Below, in pieces: positions 43,868-57,586 of a stretch of DNA of 64,000 nt; positions within the stretch are counted from its first letter, which is position 1, and each line of letters begins with the position of its first letter. Where the stretch lies: positions 46,164,158 to 46,228,157 of the forward strand of contig OY829540.1 of NCBI GenBank assembly GCA_963691705.1, read 5' to 3'. The position numbers and the translations under genes are program-made. The notes under the pieces are model-generated. The model was given only the letters and a program-made list of their open reading frames with translations. It ran no database searches and was not told the DNA's origin. The DNA comes from Viola odorata. Its lineage: Eukaryota; Streptophyta; Magnoliopsida; Malpighiales; Violaceae.

Positions 43868-43975
43868 TCATTCTTTTTCGGCTTGTTCAGCCTTTGTCAT
43901 AGCAACCCGAACTTGTTCTTCCAATTCGGTTATCTTGGCTTTCAATGCCTCCTCCGCTCTACCATGCTCTGTCAT
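43868..43975 (-). pseudogene. Possible gag start of element E
   Basis: Minus-strand ATG followed by 35 codons with a charged heptad-like helix (KAKITELEEQVRVAMTKAEQ). A coiled coil after the first Met suits the gag N-terminus of Tat-type elements. The position between PBS and interior also fits. The frame ends at once in a stop and no further gag motif is certain, so this is a weak call. Confidence 0.35.
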
Positions 43976-44229
43976 CTTCCGTGTTTGCAGTCTAGTCGTG
44001 CGAATCTTGCGAGGAATAGTGTACTTTTGGGAGTAACGTTTTCCTGAAAAATAAGCAGGTGAAATAATTGTAAGTTTAAGCAATGATTGTATGCAAAATG
44101 TTATCCCGAGGTCTTTACGCTGCGAGAGAAAGAGAGGGTAAGTACAATAATAACAATAAAAAAATCGCAAACATGGAGAATTACGGAATAATAGAGGCAA
44201 AATTATAAACATGGGAAAATCGTGAAAGA

Positions 44230-44880
44230 ATTCGCATGTGAAAATTTGCGGAATTTTTTTTTGCGTACATGGAAAAAATTATGGAAGAATTTACGCATAT
44301 AGAAAATTTTGGAAAAGTTTGTCAATGTGAAAAACTGGGGGAAAAGTGGTACCCGTGGAGCAATTTACGGAGAAATTGCACATGTGGGGAAAATTGCGAA
44401 AATCATTGCACACGCGGATTTTTTTTTTTAGAGAAATGTGACTCGGGTGGAAAAACTGCGAAAATATTTAATACATGTGGAAAAACTGCCGACAAATTTG
44501 ACACACGTGGAAAAATTGTGGAGAAATTTGGAAGCGTGAAAAATTTGCGGAAAATTGTACAGGTGAAAGATTGCAGAAAATTTATGGATATTGAAAGATC
44601 GTGGAAAAATTTGCAAACATGGAAACATTGCCAAAAACTTGCAAATATGGGGAAATTACGAAAAATTGTAAAAGTGACAAATTTACGGAAAATTTTGCCA
44701 AAGTGGAGATTTTACGGAAAAATTTTCCAACATGGAAAATTTGCGGAAAAAGATTTCCAATGTGGAAATTCACGGAGATATTGTGAAATCAGTGGTAAAA
44801 TGTGTAAAAATTTGAGAAATCATTTGTAAAATGGAAAAAATTTGAGAAATCAGTTATGAAAATGAAACATAGTCACAATA
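44230..44880 (-). repeat. Degenerate tandem repeats, about 36-bp unit (E leader)
   Basis: Words of the type CATGTGGAAAATTTGCGGAAAAA recur with irregular spacing of roughly 30-40 bp and high divergence. The 186-codon frame at 44269-44829 exists only because the unit length is near a multiple of three. Confidence 0.6.
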
Positions 44881-45396
44881 TACTCATTTCAATATGATGC
44901 ATATGCTGGGGTGACATCTACTACTTCTAACTGGCTGGAAGGCTCCCGGACGATACCATAGAAGTGGTCCCTCAGTAAATGGATACGTGATTGCTTACCG
45001 AAACATCAAAGAATCGGGGCGCTCACCCATTTAGGGGTTCAAGTCCGAGTTTAGCGTTCGTGAAAGCTTACCAGGGCGTGGGCCCCAGGACTTCACTACT
45101 AACCTCCTAATCTTATTTGGAAATGCCCGGCAATAGAGATTATGCGTGGATATCCATATGCAATGACAGTTTATCAAAGCGAGTAACACTGAATCATGTG
45201 AGCAATTTAATAATCATGCATAGAAATAATGTGATAATGTGAGCAATTTAATAATCATGCATAGAAATAATGTGATAATACAACAATTTATCATATCAAT
45301 AATTAATCATATACAAAAAAAAAATCGTATGAAACAAATTCGACAATTTATTGAAAAAAACAAACACCTCAAAAAAATCCAGCTCCGACCCTATGC
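44881..45396 (-). other. Untranslated leader of element E
   Basis: Between PBS and the degenerate repeats. It contains an imperfect duplication of about 45 bp (TAATCATGCATAGAAATAATG at about 45210 and 45253). No coding potential. Confidence 0.55.
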
Positions 45397-45414
45397 TCCC
45401 TAGTGAAGTCGCCA
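45397..45414 (-). other. Primer binding site of element E
   Basis: Minus-strand TGGCGACTTCACTAGGGA, three bases after the LTR end. It resembles the tRNA-Arg-type PBS described for Ogre elements. The tRNA assignment is from memory. Confidence 0.6.
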
Positions 45415-45417
45415 AAC

Positions 45418-47966
45418 TGTCGCACCCCTTTTTTGGATGTTATCCTAATGCGACGCGGGTTTGGGACGAGATGTGAGACGAAATGAGACCCATCTCACAT
45501 AATGCAATGAAGTCGCCACCCTAATTGGTTTCTAGGTTTAGGGAACCTATTTGTCATGCATAAAAATAAAAAGCTAAGGCAAAGTGGGTCTGAACCAGAG
45601 AACTATGGTTCGGGGTCGATTTATGGACTTGGGAAGGTGTTAGGCACCCGAGTCTCATCCTAGAAGGTTACCGGAGAAAGAGGTGTTTAAAAATTGTGTT
45701 TGAAAAATAAAAAGTCCTAGATTAAGAATCATGCCCAACGGATTAAATTTTAATAATTTTAAATATCATGCATACGAATATATATATGAGAAAAGCGTGA
45801 AAATAAAAGGGTGAGAAATGTTTACTTGAGAAGGGTATGGACGGTTATACCCTTTTGGATCGAAGTTAGGAGGCGTACTTGTAAAGGGCATCGATTGATT
45901 TGCCCTACAAAGTCGAGATTATTAGTTTGGGGAAAATAATAATCGACAAACAGATAAATATTTAATGACTTGTTACGTGAAATAATTAATTAAACAATTA
46001 AACGCGAGCAGAATAGTTGTTTAGGCATTTTGAGAGCATGCAAAAATAATTAAATAGTACGAGCATTCGAATAATTAGCATCAAAATTATTGTACGCATA
46101 CAAGTGAAATAAATATTTTTTTACGCTTATACGCAAGCAGAATAATTGAGCATGCAAGAGCATACGAAATTAGTAATTAAACATGCAAGCATATGAAAAT
46201 AATAATTAAACATGTAAGCATACGAAAATAAATAAACAGTACGAACATACGGAAATTAAACAAACAGTACAAGCAAGCAAGCCTACGAATAATAACAGTA
46301 CGAGAGCGGAAATAAATAAACAGTACATGAGTGCGAAAAATAAATAAATCAGCAGCAAAAGCATACGAAAAAAATACGATGAGCTTGAAAAAAAATCAAA
46401 TTTCGGCCCACTGGGCTGAAAGTGGGCCCACTAGTTGGGCCACACAGCTGGGCCCGCTAGCAGGGCCCAATAGACCAGCCCAGCCCAACAGAGGGCAAGG
46501 CTTGCCCTTCTCTTCCTCTCCCTCGTGGGCTGCTCAGCAGCCCACTTTCCTTTCTTGCTTGGGCTTGCGTCAAGGACGCAGCCTATCTCTTCCTCTTGGG
46601 CCAAGGCCAGCTTGGCCCATTTTTCTTTTTATTATCCTTTCAATCTTTTTTATTTCCTTTGCCTGCCAAACGAGCCCATTCTCCTCTCTTCCTTGCTTTC
46701 CTTTTTCCTTCCTCTGCCCTCGTTTCTCTCCTCTTTATCTCCGTTTTTCTTTTTCTTTTTTTTTTATTGGGACTGGTGGTGAGGTGTGGCCGGATGTGGC
46801 TGTGGCGACGGGATGGGTGGTTTGTAATGGCGTGGCCGATTGAGGCCGCGGCTGGTGTGCGGCTGAGGGGCAATGGCTGGTAGTGGCGTGGTTGTGTGCG
46901 GCGTTGGGCGACGCGGCTGATTGTGGGCTGATTGGGGTGGCGGCGGTGGTTGATTGGGGCTGATTGTCGGTGAATTGCGGCTGAGTGTGGGTGGTTGATT
47001 GGGGCTGATTGCGGTTGGTTGTGGGTTGTTGGCCGGCGATGCGGCTGGGTGTGGGTGGTTGGTGCGGTTTGATCGGCGGGTGATTGAATCGATTGAATTT
47101 GGTTTGATAATTGGTTCGATTTTATTTGGTAATTGGTTGCGTTTAATTTGATAAGGGAGAGGTTTTGTGAATTAGTTTAATTGGTAAAGGTTGGGTTGAA
47201 TTAATAATTGAGGAGAGGGAGGGCATGAATTGCTGAAATTGGTGTGAGTGAAGATGGGTGAGGGAGCGTGAGAGTTTGAGAGTTTGTGGATTCGTTCCTT
47301 CCCCCCTTTTGCTTATTGCTTGGAGCTGCTATTTATAGAAGGAGGAATGGAGATTGAGGGCTGGCTCAGGGAGTAGAGATGATGATGATGGTTAGATAGT
47401 AGGCTTGGAAAATAGAAAGGGTGAGGCTCGAGGAGATTTGGCAGTGAGGGATGGTTGAGTTGAGAGGAAGTAGGCTTTTTGAAAAATGGAGAGAGAGAGA
47501 TGATGAGTGATGGGAGTTGGACGAGGGAGCTGAAGAAAAATGGAGATGGCTATGTTTTTAGGCAGAGAGGCGAGGGTGCAGTGAATTAATTGGTGATGGG
47601 AGTGGGTGTGAGGAAAAGATGATGAATGCTTATTTTATTCGGTTCGAGCAGATGGTACGGGAAAGTTTGCTCAAAACCGATGAAAAATTCGAATAAAAAA
47701 TACCACAATATGAAATAAAAAGCAACAGACAAGATGATGCGAGTAAAAGATGTAAAACATGAAAATGGACGGGAATGTTCGATCTAGGATACGAGCGGAA
47801 AAAAAACATTAAAATGCGACAAAAATATGAACTGACGGGAAATGAGATGAAAATGATAAATAGTAAATAAACGTCAATAATAAATATAAGGTTAATAATA
47901 TAAGAGAAAAGAAATGAATGAATATGACGTGACGAAAGGTTTAAAATCCAAAATCGGGTAGCAACA
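45418..47966 (-). repeat. 5' LTR of element E
   Basis: 2549 bp. On the minus strand it runs from TGTTGCTACCCG to GGGGTGCGACA. It shares conserved words with F's LTR (TGAAGTCGCCACCCTAATT, GGACTTGGGAAGGTGTTAGG). It contains degenerate 25-30 bp repeats (about 45990-46330) and a GC-rich part (about 46430-47070). The open frame at 46331-46843 in this LTR is not a gene. Confidence 0.85.
47329..47337 (-). promoter_or_regulatory. TATA box in the 5' LTR of element E
   Basis: Minus-strand TATAAATAG, about 630 bp into the LTR. F has TATAAATAC at 59526-59534 at a comparable position. Confidence 0.55.
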
Positions 47967-48272
47967 GGGGGTTTGAATGGTTGTTTGGTTATCAATTACC
48001 TAAAACAGTAATAAAGGAACTTAAAGGAAATAAGAAATCAATAAAGAGAAGGTTCCTAGTAAGAATCTGTATCCGGTTGCAATTATGGTCAGCCGTTCAT
48101 GTTAAAAGTAAAAACAAATAAATAATTAAATTGCATAATTAAAGAGAAGAAGTGAAGAAGAAAGAAATTCTATTTATTACCGGCCGGAGCAAAGCTCCGG
48201 TTTATTGAAAGAAAGAACAAACGTGTCGGAGGCAGAAGTAGTGAAATATGGCAGCTCCAATAATTCTCAAAG

Positions 48273-48312
<40 letters not shown>

Positions 48313-48658
48313 AAACCTAGCTACTAAAATTATTTATAGTTTATTACAAATAAAACTCCTAATTCGATTGGAATAATATTCCTCAATGGTCTTCTACTGA
48401 GATAAGGTTTCTTGGAGGAATTAATGAGCAAATCCAAGATTTCCATCTTTGCGATTGTTTCCTTTTCTCGCTATGACTTTGCTGCCTTCTGCAAACATAC
48501 AGCTGCACGGCCTAGCTACTTGATTCCTTCCAGAAAGCGATAGAAAACGCTTCTTTTTGTATTTTCCCTTTAAATAGCCAAGATCTGTGAAAAGTAAAGA
48601 AACACAACACCATGAGTAGCATCAAGATCTAAAAAGGCATATAAAAGAGGAAAGAATT
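47967..48658. other. Spacer with GA microsatellite
   Basis: Unassigned AT-rich sequence next to element E. It includes a short hairpin (CCGGAGCAAAGCTCCGG, about 48184-48200) and a (GA)n run at about 48276-48310. No gene seen. Confidence 0.6.
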
Positions 48659-49222
48659 ATGCACATTAAACGCTCTATCACCTATAGATGTAACCCCGAA
48701 GAAACTAAGGAATTACAAAGTCAAATAGATGAGCCCTTGAGCAAGGGGTTCATCCGTGAAAGCATGTCACCATGTTCTGTCTCCGTCTTACTTGTGCCAA
48801 AAAAGGATGGAACTTGGCGCATGTGTGTGGATTGCCGCGCCATTAACAAAATTACCATATGATACCGGCACCCAATTCTATGACTTGATGATATGCTTGA
48901 TGACTTAAGTGGGAGTAAGGTCTACTCCAAGATTGATTTGATGAGCAGATATCATCAAATTCGGATGCACGAAGGCGACGAGTGGAAAACATCTTTCAAA
49001 ATAAAGCACGGTTTGTATGAATGGATGGTAATGTCATTCGGACTCTTTAACGCTCCTAGCACCTTCATGAAATTAATGAACCATGTCTTACGTGAATTCA
49101 TTGGAAAGTATGTGGTCGTTTACTTCGATGATATACTTATTTATAGCTCTTCACTTAATGAACATGTTTTTCATTTATGCACCATACTTGCTACTTTACG
49201 AACTAATCAGTTGGATGTGTGA
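48659..49222 (+). pseudogene. Element H: isolated chromovirus-like reverse transcriptase fragment
   Basis: Plus-strand RT fragment similar to G's RT but clearly diverged: [36 protein letters not shown], then two in-frame stops (about 48860 and 48884), [39 protein letters not shown] and catalytic [13 protein letters not shown]. It ends abruptly after [10 protein letters not shown]. Neither gag nor integrase is adjacent. It is a fragment of another Ty3/gypsy copy. Confidence 0.88.
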
Positions 49223-49224
49223 TT

Positions 49225-49297
49225 TTAGAAAAAATGACGTTTAGAAAATGTGAAAAACGTTTTGGCGAAAAATTTTAAAATCAAAAATGGGTTAGCA
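49225..49297 (-). repeat. Possible relic of an E/F-type LTR end
   Basis: Ends in TTAAAATCAAAAATGGGTTAGCAACA-like sequence, resembling the E LTR terminus (AAAATCGGGTAGCAACA). Only a few dozen bases match, so this is tentative. Confidence 0.35.
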
Positions 49298-50804
49298 ACA
49301 AGTGTTGTCATTGGACGTCATGTTTGGCTCAGTTGCATGAACAACTCCTTGCACTTCCTAAATCACAGAAAGATCTTCAACCTCTTTAAAATCATCTCCT
49401 CGATTGTTGCTCTTCAATAGTAACATTCTTTGAATAATTGAATTTGCATTGTCACTTACATTCAAATATTTTTTACCACTAAAGCAAATTTCTTTCACGA
49501 ACATAGCAAAACAAGGTTCAAATCTTAGCCAAATGTTATTATATAAATTAGTATACATTAAATATCCAAAAGATTTTTTAAGCTAAATGTTATTATATAA
49601 ATTAGTATACATTAAAATTTTAAATACATAAGATTTATCTTCTTCTTTTTATAGTCTATGTACTAATATATATATTTTAAGTAAGTTACTACATCTTATG
49701 TTAATTTTTTTTAATATTTTAAATAAATTTGTATTTAAAATAAATATATTTTGGTATTTTAATATGAATAAGCAGTTTTTCATTTTTAAAAGTATGTCTT
49801 CCAATGCTTTTCAAGTGAGGTTAAATTATAACTAAAAAAATTAAGCAGTTAAAAACAGACACAAAACTTTAACTATTGCAACAACACTATATTTGTGATA
49901 ATACCAAGTTAGAACATATATAAAAAAATTGATAAATCTTTCATTTAATTTTAACATCTCTTATACTCTACACAGATATTAAATTGTACTTACTAATTTA
50001 TTAAAATTCTAGAATAATTCGATTCCACCACAGTTAAATCTTTAACTCTTAACCCTTTCTTCTATCGGGTTAATGGTCAATCAGGGTTTTACAAGTTTGG
50101 ATATATGTTTAGTAATTTTAACAGACGTGATTGATCCACGTCTTGTTTGAACTTGATCTGACTTAGCGGTAATATTCAAAGTACTCTATTTTAAGTTTAA
50201 GTGCAAATTTTAAAATTAAACCAATTAAGCTAATGGAATGTGTCACACAAATTTTCCATAATGATAGAGAGGTAATTAAAAAAAAAAAGGCTGCCTTTGG
50301 GATTCGCCTTGGGAATTAAGGCACTTTCAGTTTGGGCTTTGAGCCTTTGTTAATTAAAGTTGTTGTTCTGACATGAAGAGAAAAGAGAGTGTTGCTTTGC
50401 TTTCTTAGGGAGCCCAGCCCATGAAAAATTATTGGGTAATTTTAGGGTTTTTTGCTAAACTTAAAACTTTTTTGAAATCCAATTGAGCCAACTTCAGTTT
50501 GTGCTAGTTTGTGTTTTTATTTATCAATGAATAATATTCAACTTCTGGGCACTGAACATCCTGATACCGATATCTTCATCAATCACAAATCAATAGCCCT
50601 CGACTACTCGATCAAATTCCAGTCCATATGGATGTAGCATAAGTACGGTGACTGGCATTGAAAATCTTACCCACAAGTCACGATGGGCATTTGGAAAGTA
50701 ATGGGATTATGGGACTTATTTGTCGGCAGGCCATCTTCGTGCGCTGTGGTGGGTGCCCACACTTAAAAAAATAAATAAAGTTATGGAATCACAATACTCT
50801 TGTG
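49298..50804. other. AT-rich intergenic sequence
   Basis: No recognisable gene. A 66-codon minus-strand frame (49358-49558) ending NNRGDDFKEVEDLSVI looks protein-like but matches nothing I know. The rest is AT-rich, without repeats of note. Confidence 0.5.
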
Positions 50805-51060
50805 TAGGGATGGCAACGGGTATCTATACCCGGATACCCGCCCATACCCATGACTGTTTGACCGGGTAATATCCAAACCATACCCGGTTTGATTGGGTAT
50901 GGTTTGGGTATTACCCATACTCATTCGGGTATAATGGGTATGATACCCGTTCGGGTATTACCTATACCCGAACGGGTATACGTAATTTTTTTTTGTTTTT
51001 GCTTTCACTTCGCCTTCCACGCCTTCTCGCGAAGCCACTCACCCTCACCCTCGCCCTCGC

Positions 51061-52406
<1,346 letters not shown>

Positions 52407-52804
52407 CTCTGTGCATGTTATATTAAGTAATCAATTGGTAACTAGGATTGTGATCCCTCAATTGAATGATGGTATTCCCTCTTTTTTTCTGCTTGTAAGC
52501 AGTAGTTTTTGCAGTTTTTATTTATGAAAAGTCCAACCTCTCGTTGATTTTGTGTTATTGAAGTTCACTGTTTGTTTTTGACTTTAATATATATCAACTC
52601 TGAATATTATTATTATTATTATTTTAGATTAACTTTTAATATTAGTACTGTTATAGTATTTCTTATTGATTGAATGTTATAGTATTTTATATTCCTATTG
52701 AATATTCTATTGAATCTTTATTTTTTTTAATTTTTATGGAGATGATTATTTTATTCGATAAAGCATTGACTCTTTTGAATTTTGAAGTTGGAAAATTATA
52801 AAGG

Positions 52805-53110
52805 GTAAAAAACGAGTCAAAATGAGCCAAAATGGTAAAAAATAAGCAAAAATGGTAAAAAAAATGAGCCAAAATGGTAAAAAATGAGCCAAAATGGTAA
52901 AAATCCAGCCAAAACGGTAAAAAAATGAGTCAAGATGGTAAAAAACGAGCCAAAACGGTAAAAAACGAGCCAAAATGGTAAAAACCGAGCCAAAATGGTA
53001 AAAATCGAGCCAAAATGGTAAAAAATGAGTCAAGATGGGAAAAAACGAGCCAAAATAGTAAAAACCGAGTCAAAACGGTAAAAAACGAACCAAAATAATA
53101 AAAAACGGAT
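52805..53110. repeat. Minisatellite, 18-20 bp unit GAGCCAAAATGGTAAAAA
   Basis: About 15 units with small length changes in the A run, within the hAT-like element close to its right end. Open frames on the minus strand here are artefacts. Confidence 0.9.
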
Positions 53111-53318
53111 CTAAATAATAATTTTTTTATTAATTATAAAAAATAAAATAATTTGGTGAATTAGATATCCATTATATACCCAATTGGGTATGGGGCATAT
53201 TGAGTATGGGTAATAATGGATATTTAATTTTGGGTATGAATTAGATATTTACCCATACCCGCCCATACCCATTTTAACATACCCATACCCGCTCATACCC
53301 GCCCAATTGTCATCCCTA

Positions 53319-55840
53319 AGTATTAGTAATTAGTAAAAAATAGTCTCAATGTAATTAAAAAAGATTAAACTTCCTTTTTCCAATAATACCTACTCAACCC
53401 CTTCTGCTCACATCCCATTTTGTGCTATTATTTTTTGTCTATTTAATGATTCTTATCTACCAAATATTATTATTTTTATCATTATTTTTTATTTCTTTGA
53501 ATTGTCTTTAATACTTATGATATTTTAAAAAATAGAATTCTTAACTTATTATTAACTCATTAATGACTATAAGCTACTCTCAAAATCCGCATGTAGCCTA
53601 TTTTTTGTCAAAATATAAGCAAAGACATAACGTATGTAATGTAAGTAACCCCTTAACAACAAATGACCTTGAGGATATTAATTAATTTGTGCTTATCTGT
53701 TTGCTACGTGCTTGTGTCAATGAGAGTGACAACCTCAACATTTATACTGATTTGAAGTTTAAATGATTAAGTCCTTAAAAAATGGTTTTTACATACGTAT
53801 GTGTACACATTTTTTAGTTTTTCTAACTATTTTTTTTATTAATGAACTTATAACTCAATAATTAATTATATTCTCTGTGAAATAGAAAAGGTTAAATTTC
53901 ATATTCAAATGGTTTTATATATAATTTATATTTATACCGGAAAAAAAACAATGTCCCTAATACATTAAGAGATTAAGTATAATTAGTGTAGTTTATTATT
54001 AATTATCCACTGATAGTAAAAACAATCATTTGAGATTCAAGCTCGAGTTCAACCTCCCCGAAACTAATTGCACATCATTGTCTACTTTCAATAAGTCAAA
54101 GTATGAAGAGCACGTAGTTGAAGGTCATGACCATTGGAGGCTTCTTTTTCTGCCAAACGCTGAATCAACATTAGCTCTCTTTTATTTTCAAAAAAAGAAA
54201 AAAAAGAAAAAAAACATTAGCTTTCTTTTAGATTAGAAAAATTATACATTACTCTCAACTTTCCATCTCAACATATACATAAAAATTGCTCAATTAATAA
54301 AATCATGATGCGTTATTAGTGGGTGGTTATATACCAATGAGTCCACTAAAGATTACCATTAGTTACCTAGGTTTTTAGTATTTTTAAATTTTAAATTTTG
54401 TCAATTTTATCACGTATATCACTCACTATCTACATGTAGCAACCTTATTAGTTAAACGATCATGGTATGCACGTTAAGATGAAAAATCGGGAGTAGTGTA
54501 TAACTAGTGGCGTAGTCAGGGGTGGGCTCAAGCCCGCTCAAGCCCTGACCCAAATGTTTTTAATATATATACCTATTAATTGTTTTATATTTATTTATAT
54601 TTTCATTAATAATTAATTAATTAGTAATGAAAGTTAAGAGATTCAAAATTTAAATATACAAAAAATAGTAAGAAAATATCGATATATATCTTAACAAGTT
54701 ATACTTTTATTAATAAAAAATATTACTATATTTAGTATATATACTTATTTGATACAATTATAATTTTAGGAAAGTTAAAGTTTTAATATTTAGATCAAAT
54801 TAAAATTTGAATTTATATTTTAAAGTTCTAAGGTGATCGTACATGTATTTTATTCTCAAGAACTATATTGGTATAGTTGCCTTGTTATTTCTTTCATTTT
54901 GATATAAAAAGATATTAGTATACCTACATAATTAATTATTAAGTACTTCGTTAATTAGTTAAAGATTATTATATACTCCCTCCTTTTTTAATTAGTTGTC
55001 GTTTTAAACTAAAAAAATTCTTTCTAAATAGTTGTCTTATTTACGTTTCCTAGAAGGTTAGTTGGTATTTTTTAATTATAATTTTTATTTTTTTCATAAG
55101 CTACACAATTTAAACCAATCAATTTAAAGCAAATGATGTTTTATTTGTCAGTTTAAATTGAAGTAATTAATATAATGAAAAGAAATTATTAGTAACTGAA
55201 ATCAATGATTATATTGGTATGTATGATTATGATTAAAATGATAATTTTTTGAAAAAGAAGAGAATATATTATAATTTTTCTTTTCTTTTCACGGTAGCCA
55301 AAAAAATAATTTATGACATATAACTTACCTTTCGATTGCCTCCTCTCAAATGGCAAGATCGCAAACAGGTCGCGTAACCCAAACTGTGAGCTTTGCTTTG
55401 CCTCTGTCGTGCGTGTCGTGTGTGATCCAATAATAGTATTTTTCACGTTTATTTCTCGGAAACTCCCTACAGATTTGGATTCTATATTTGTCTCCCTATT
55501 TTGGAAGAATACTGCATCTTTCTATATTCGTCTACAATTTTTAGTTTTTTTAGTTTTTACAAAAACCATCTTCTTTTTTAATATGGTGGAATGTCTCGAA
55601 TTTTTTATCGGGTCAAATTAGTCCACACTCCACTATAATAAGACTTGAAAGTCGAATTAAATGGTACATCAAAAAATTTAAAACACATACTATATACCAA
55701 GACTCGAACACAAAATCTTGAATTACCAATGTGAGTCCTAAATCAACTTCGTTGCACTCTTTGGTAAGACCATCTTTTTTATACTCTTTTTTTGTGTGTT
55801 AAAAAGTAGACAACTACCGAGAGTTGTGGAGAAACTCTAA
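53319..55840. other. AT-rich intergenic sequence
   Basis: No supported gene. Possible solitary transposon ends: TAGTGGCGTAGTCAGGGG near 54506 and the Stowaway-like TACTCCCTCC near 54974. Neither has a visible partner end. Confidence 0.5.
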
Positions 55841-56250
55841 GGCTCCTTTTGGGGTAAGGTTTTACTGAGAAAGTACTGTGAAAAAAAGTGTTGTGTGAAA
55901 AATATTTCTGTAAAAACTAGTATGTTGTTTGGTAAATATTTGTTAAAAGTGCTGAGAAATCAGAAGTTGTTTATGGTGTTTGGTAAAAACTGTTTTTAAA
56001 ACTATGGTTGGAATGTAAAATGACCATAAAAGACACAATTCATTTCAAGCATTATAATTAATATTTTTTAGCCATATATATATAGATTATTTACCAAATC
56101 TATCTATTTCTTTAAACAAATAATTAACATTTTATTTATACAAAGAATTAAAACTTCATTAGAAGAACAAAAAAAAAGTTAAATATTTAGTATTTTTTGA
56201 AAGTTTTACATATATAAACCACACTTACCTATTCATCATTAAGCTATTAG

Positions 56251-56475
56251 CTATTGCGTTACAACTACATTCATAGGTAATATTTCACTATTATTTCTAT
56301 GACTTTGCATACTTCCTTCACCCATATGCATCGTATCTTGTGAAACTCCCTCCGTATCCGGAAAAATATCATTTAGCACAAAATCCGGATGCTCATCCAA
56401 TTTTCTAAAAGTAAGATCATTTAGAGATTTTCTTCGTATAAAATTGTGCAAAACCATAAAAGCGACTGGCAACTC
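56251..56475 (-). pseudogene. Harbinger-like transposase, C-terminal remnant
   Basis: Minus-strand ELPVAFMVLHNFIRRKSLND, then LDEHPDFVLND and a tail ending MNVVVTQ. The segment with VLHNFIR is the characteristic end of the DDE nuclease domain in PIF/Harbinger transposases. The upstream catalytic part is missing: sequence above 56480 has no homology I can see. Non-functional. Confidence 0.6.
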
Positions 56476-57586
56476 CTTCAGCTCGAATGAGCAACCTCCA
56501 AAACACAACGAGGAAAGACACTCACCGGTGGAGGAAAGAGAGAAAAATACACAACGAGGAGGAGACAATGGAAATTTAAAAAAATCCCTGGTGGGTGTTG
56601 TTTACAAGTTTTGAACTTTGCAATTAGTGTGGAACCGAAGAACATAACACAAATTCCCTCCCACCCACCAGAGTTTGTCATTAGTAGCATACCCACCCAC
56701 CAACCTAATTAATGGAAAGAAAAGAATTATAATTATCCTCCCTGTAATTACATAAACCACTTCTGTGGTTTTAAAAATTAAATAATGAGATATATTAAGC
56801 AAGTAATTGTTCATTACTTGTATAAGTTTTATACAATTAAATATATTTAACGGCTAATTAATAATAAGTAAACTAATTTAAAGGTGACGAAAATTATTTA
56901 TAGTTCGTACAAAAATTAATAATAAGTGAAGGTGTACGGCTAATTAATAAGTTATGAGTTTTCGATCCCTGTAATGATAATTAATAATATAATATTAATA
57001 TTTTTATAAAAAAAGATTTATATCTAAATACCCCAAAACTGGAAAATTGATTCTAATCTTTGGACATTTTTTATTAAAAAAGATTTATAGTAAAAGAATC
57101 CAGTACCTTCTGATCAATTTCCTTTTAAAACTGGTTTCAAAAACTTTTTGATAGATCCAACAACTTTCGTGGCAAATGCCTCATCTTCCGGGTAATATGC
57201 AATGGGATCTGATAGCAAATGACGTTGAAGGGTGAGTACACCTTCAAGTGTAGCATGAAGACAGTAAGCTGAATATGTTATGTGATATCCACCTTCACTT
57301 ATTATTAATTAATTAGCCGTATCACATGACACCATACAGAGAACATGAGTTGGTTGAACAACAATCCATCCAGACACAAATGCTTGATCAAACACAGATA
57401 ATTGGTCGAAACAAAGTCATTGCAATAATCATAGAGGATTCAAAATTGCAACTAAACTGCCAATACAAACACTAATAATTCACATGACAGTAATGATCCT
57501 CAACTAAACTGCCAATACAAACGTACTAAGAACAAAGTTCCAACATAACACCCTACATAATAACTCATACGGAAATTTGAACTAAA
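56476..57586. other. Non-coding interior of the Harbinger-like relic
   Basis: AT-rich. No transposase core (DDE motifs) could be found in any frame. Probably a deletion-and-decay region. Confidence 0.5.

Larger units (their letters stand above)
36725..47966 (-). mobile_element. Element E: Tat/Ogre-like retrotransposon with degraded interior
   Basis: On the minus strand: 5' LTR 47966-45418, PBS, a decayed interior without recognisable RT or integrase, a very long 3' UTR with tandem arrays, PPT, and a truncated 3' LTR. The LTR pieces share about 98% identity (some 10 differences in 622 bp by eye). LTR termini and UTR blocks match element F, whose integrase is Tat-type. Confidence 0.8.

Noticed and set aside
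44269..44829. 186-codon open frame, Lys/Asn/Phe-rich
   Set aside because: It lies entirely within degenerate tandem repeats and has no domain or conserved motif.
46331..46843. 170-codon frame with hydrophobic C-terminal part
   Set aside because: Inside E's 5' LTR, on the antisense strand, in low-complexity pyrimidine-rich sequence.
52687..53033. Minus-strand frames of FLPFWLIFYHF-type repeats resembling a membrane protein
   Set aside because: Produced by the 18-20 bp minisatellite.
54500..54560. Possible hAT-type terminus TAGTGGCGTAGTCAGG
   Set aside because: Resembles ends of some plant elements, but no inverted partner or target duplication was found nearby.
54970..55140. Stowaway-like end TACTCCCTCC
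   Set aside because: Only one end is visible, so the element cannot be delimited.
55313..55621. 102-codon plus-strand frame
   Set aside because: AT-rich sequence with no motif or codon bias suggesting a gene.
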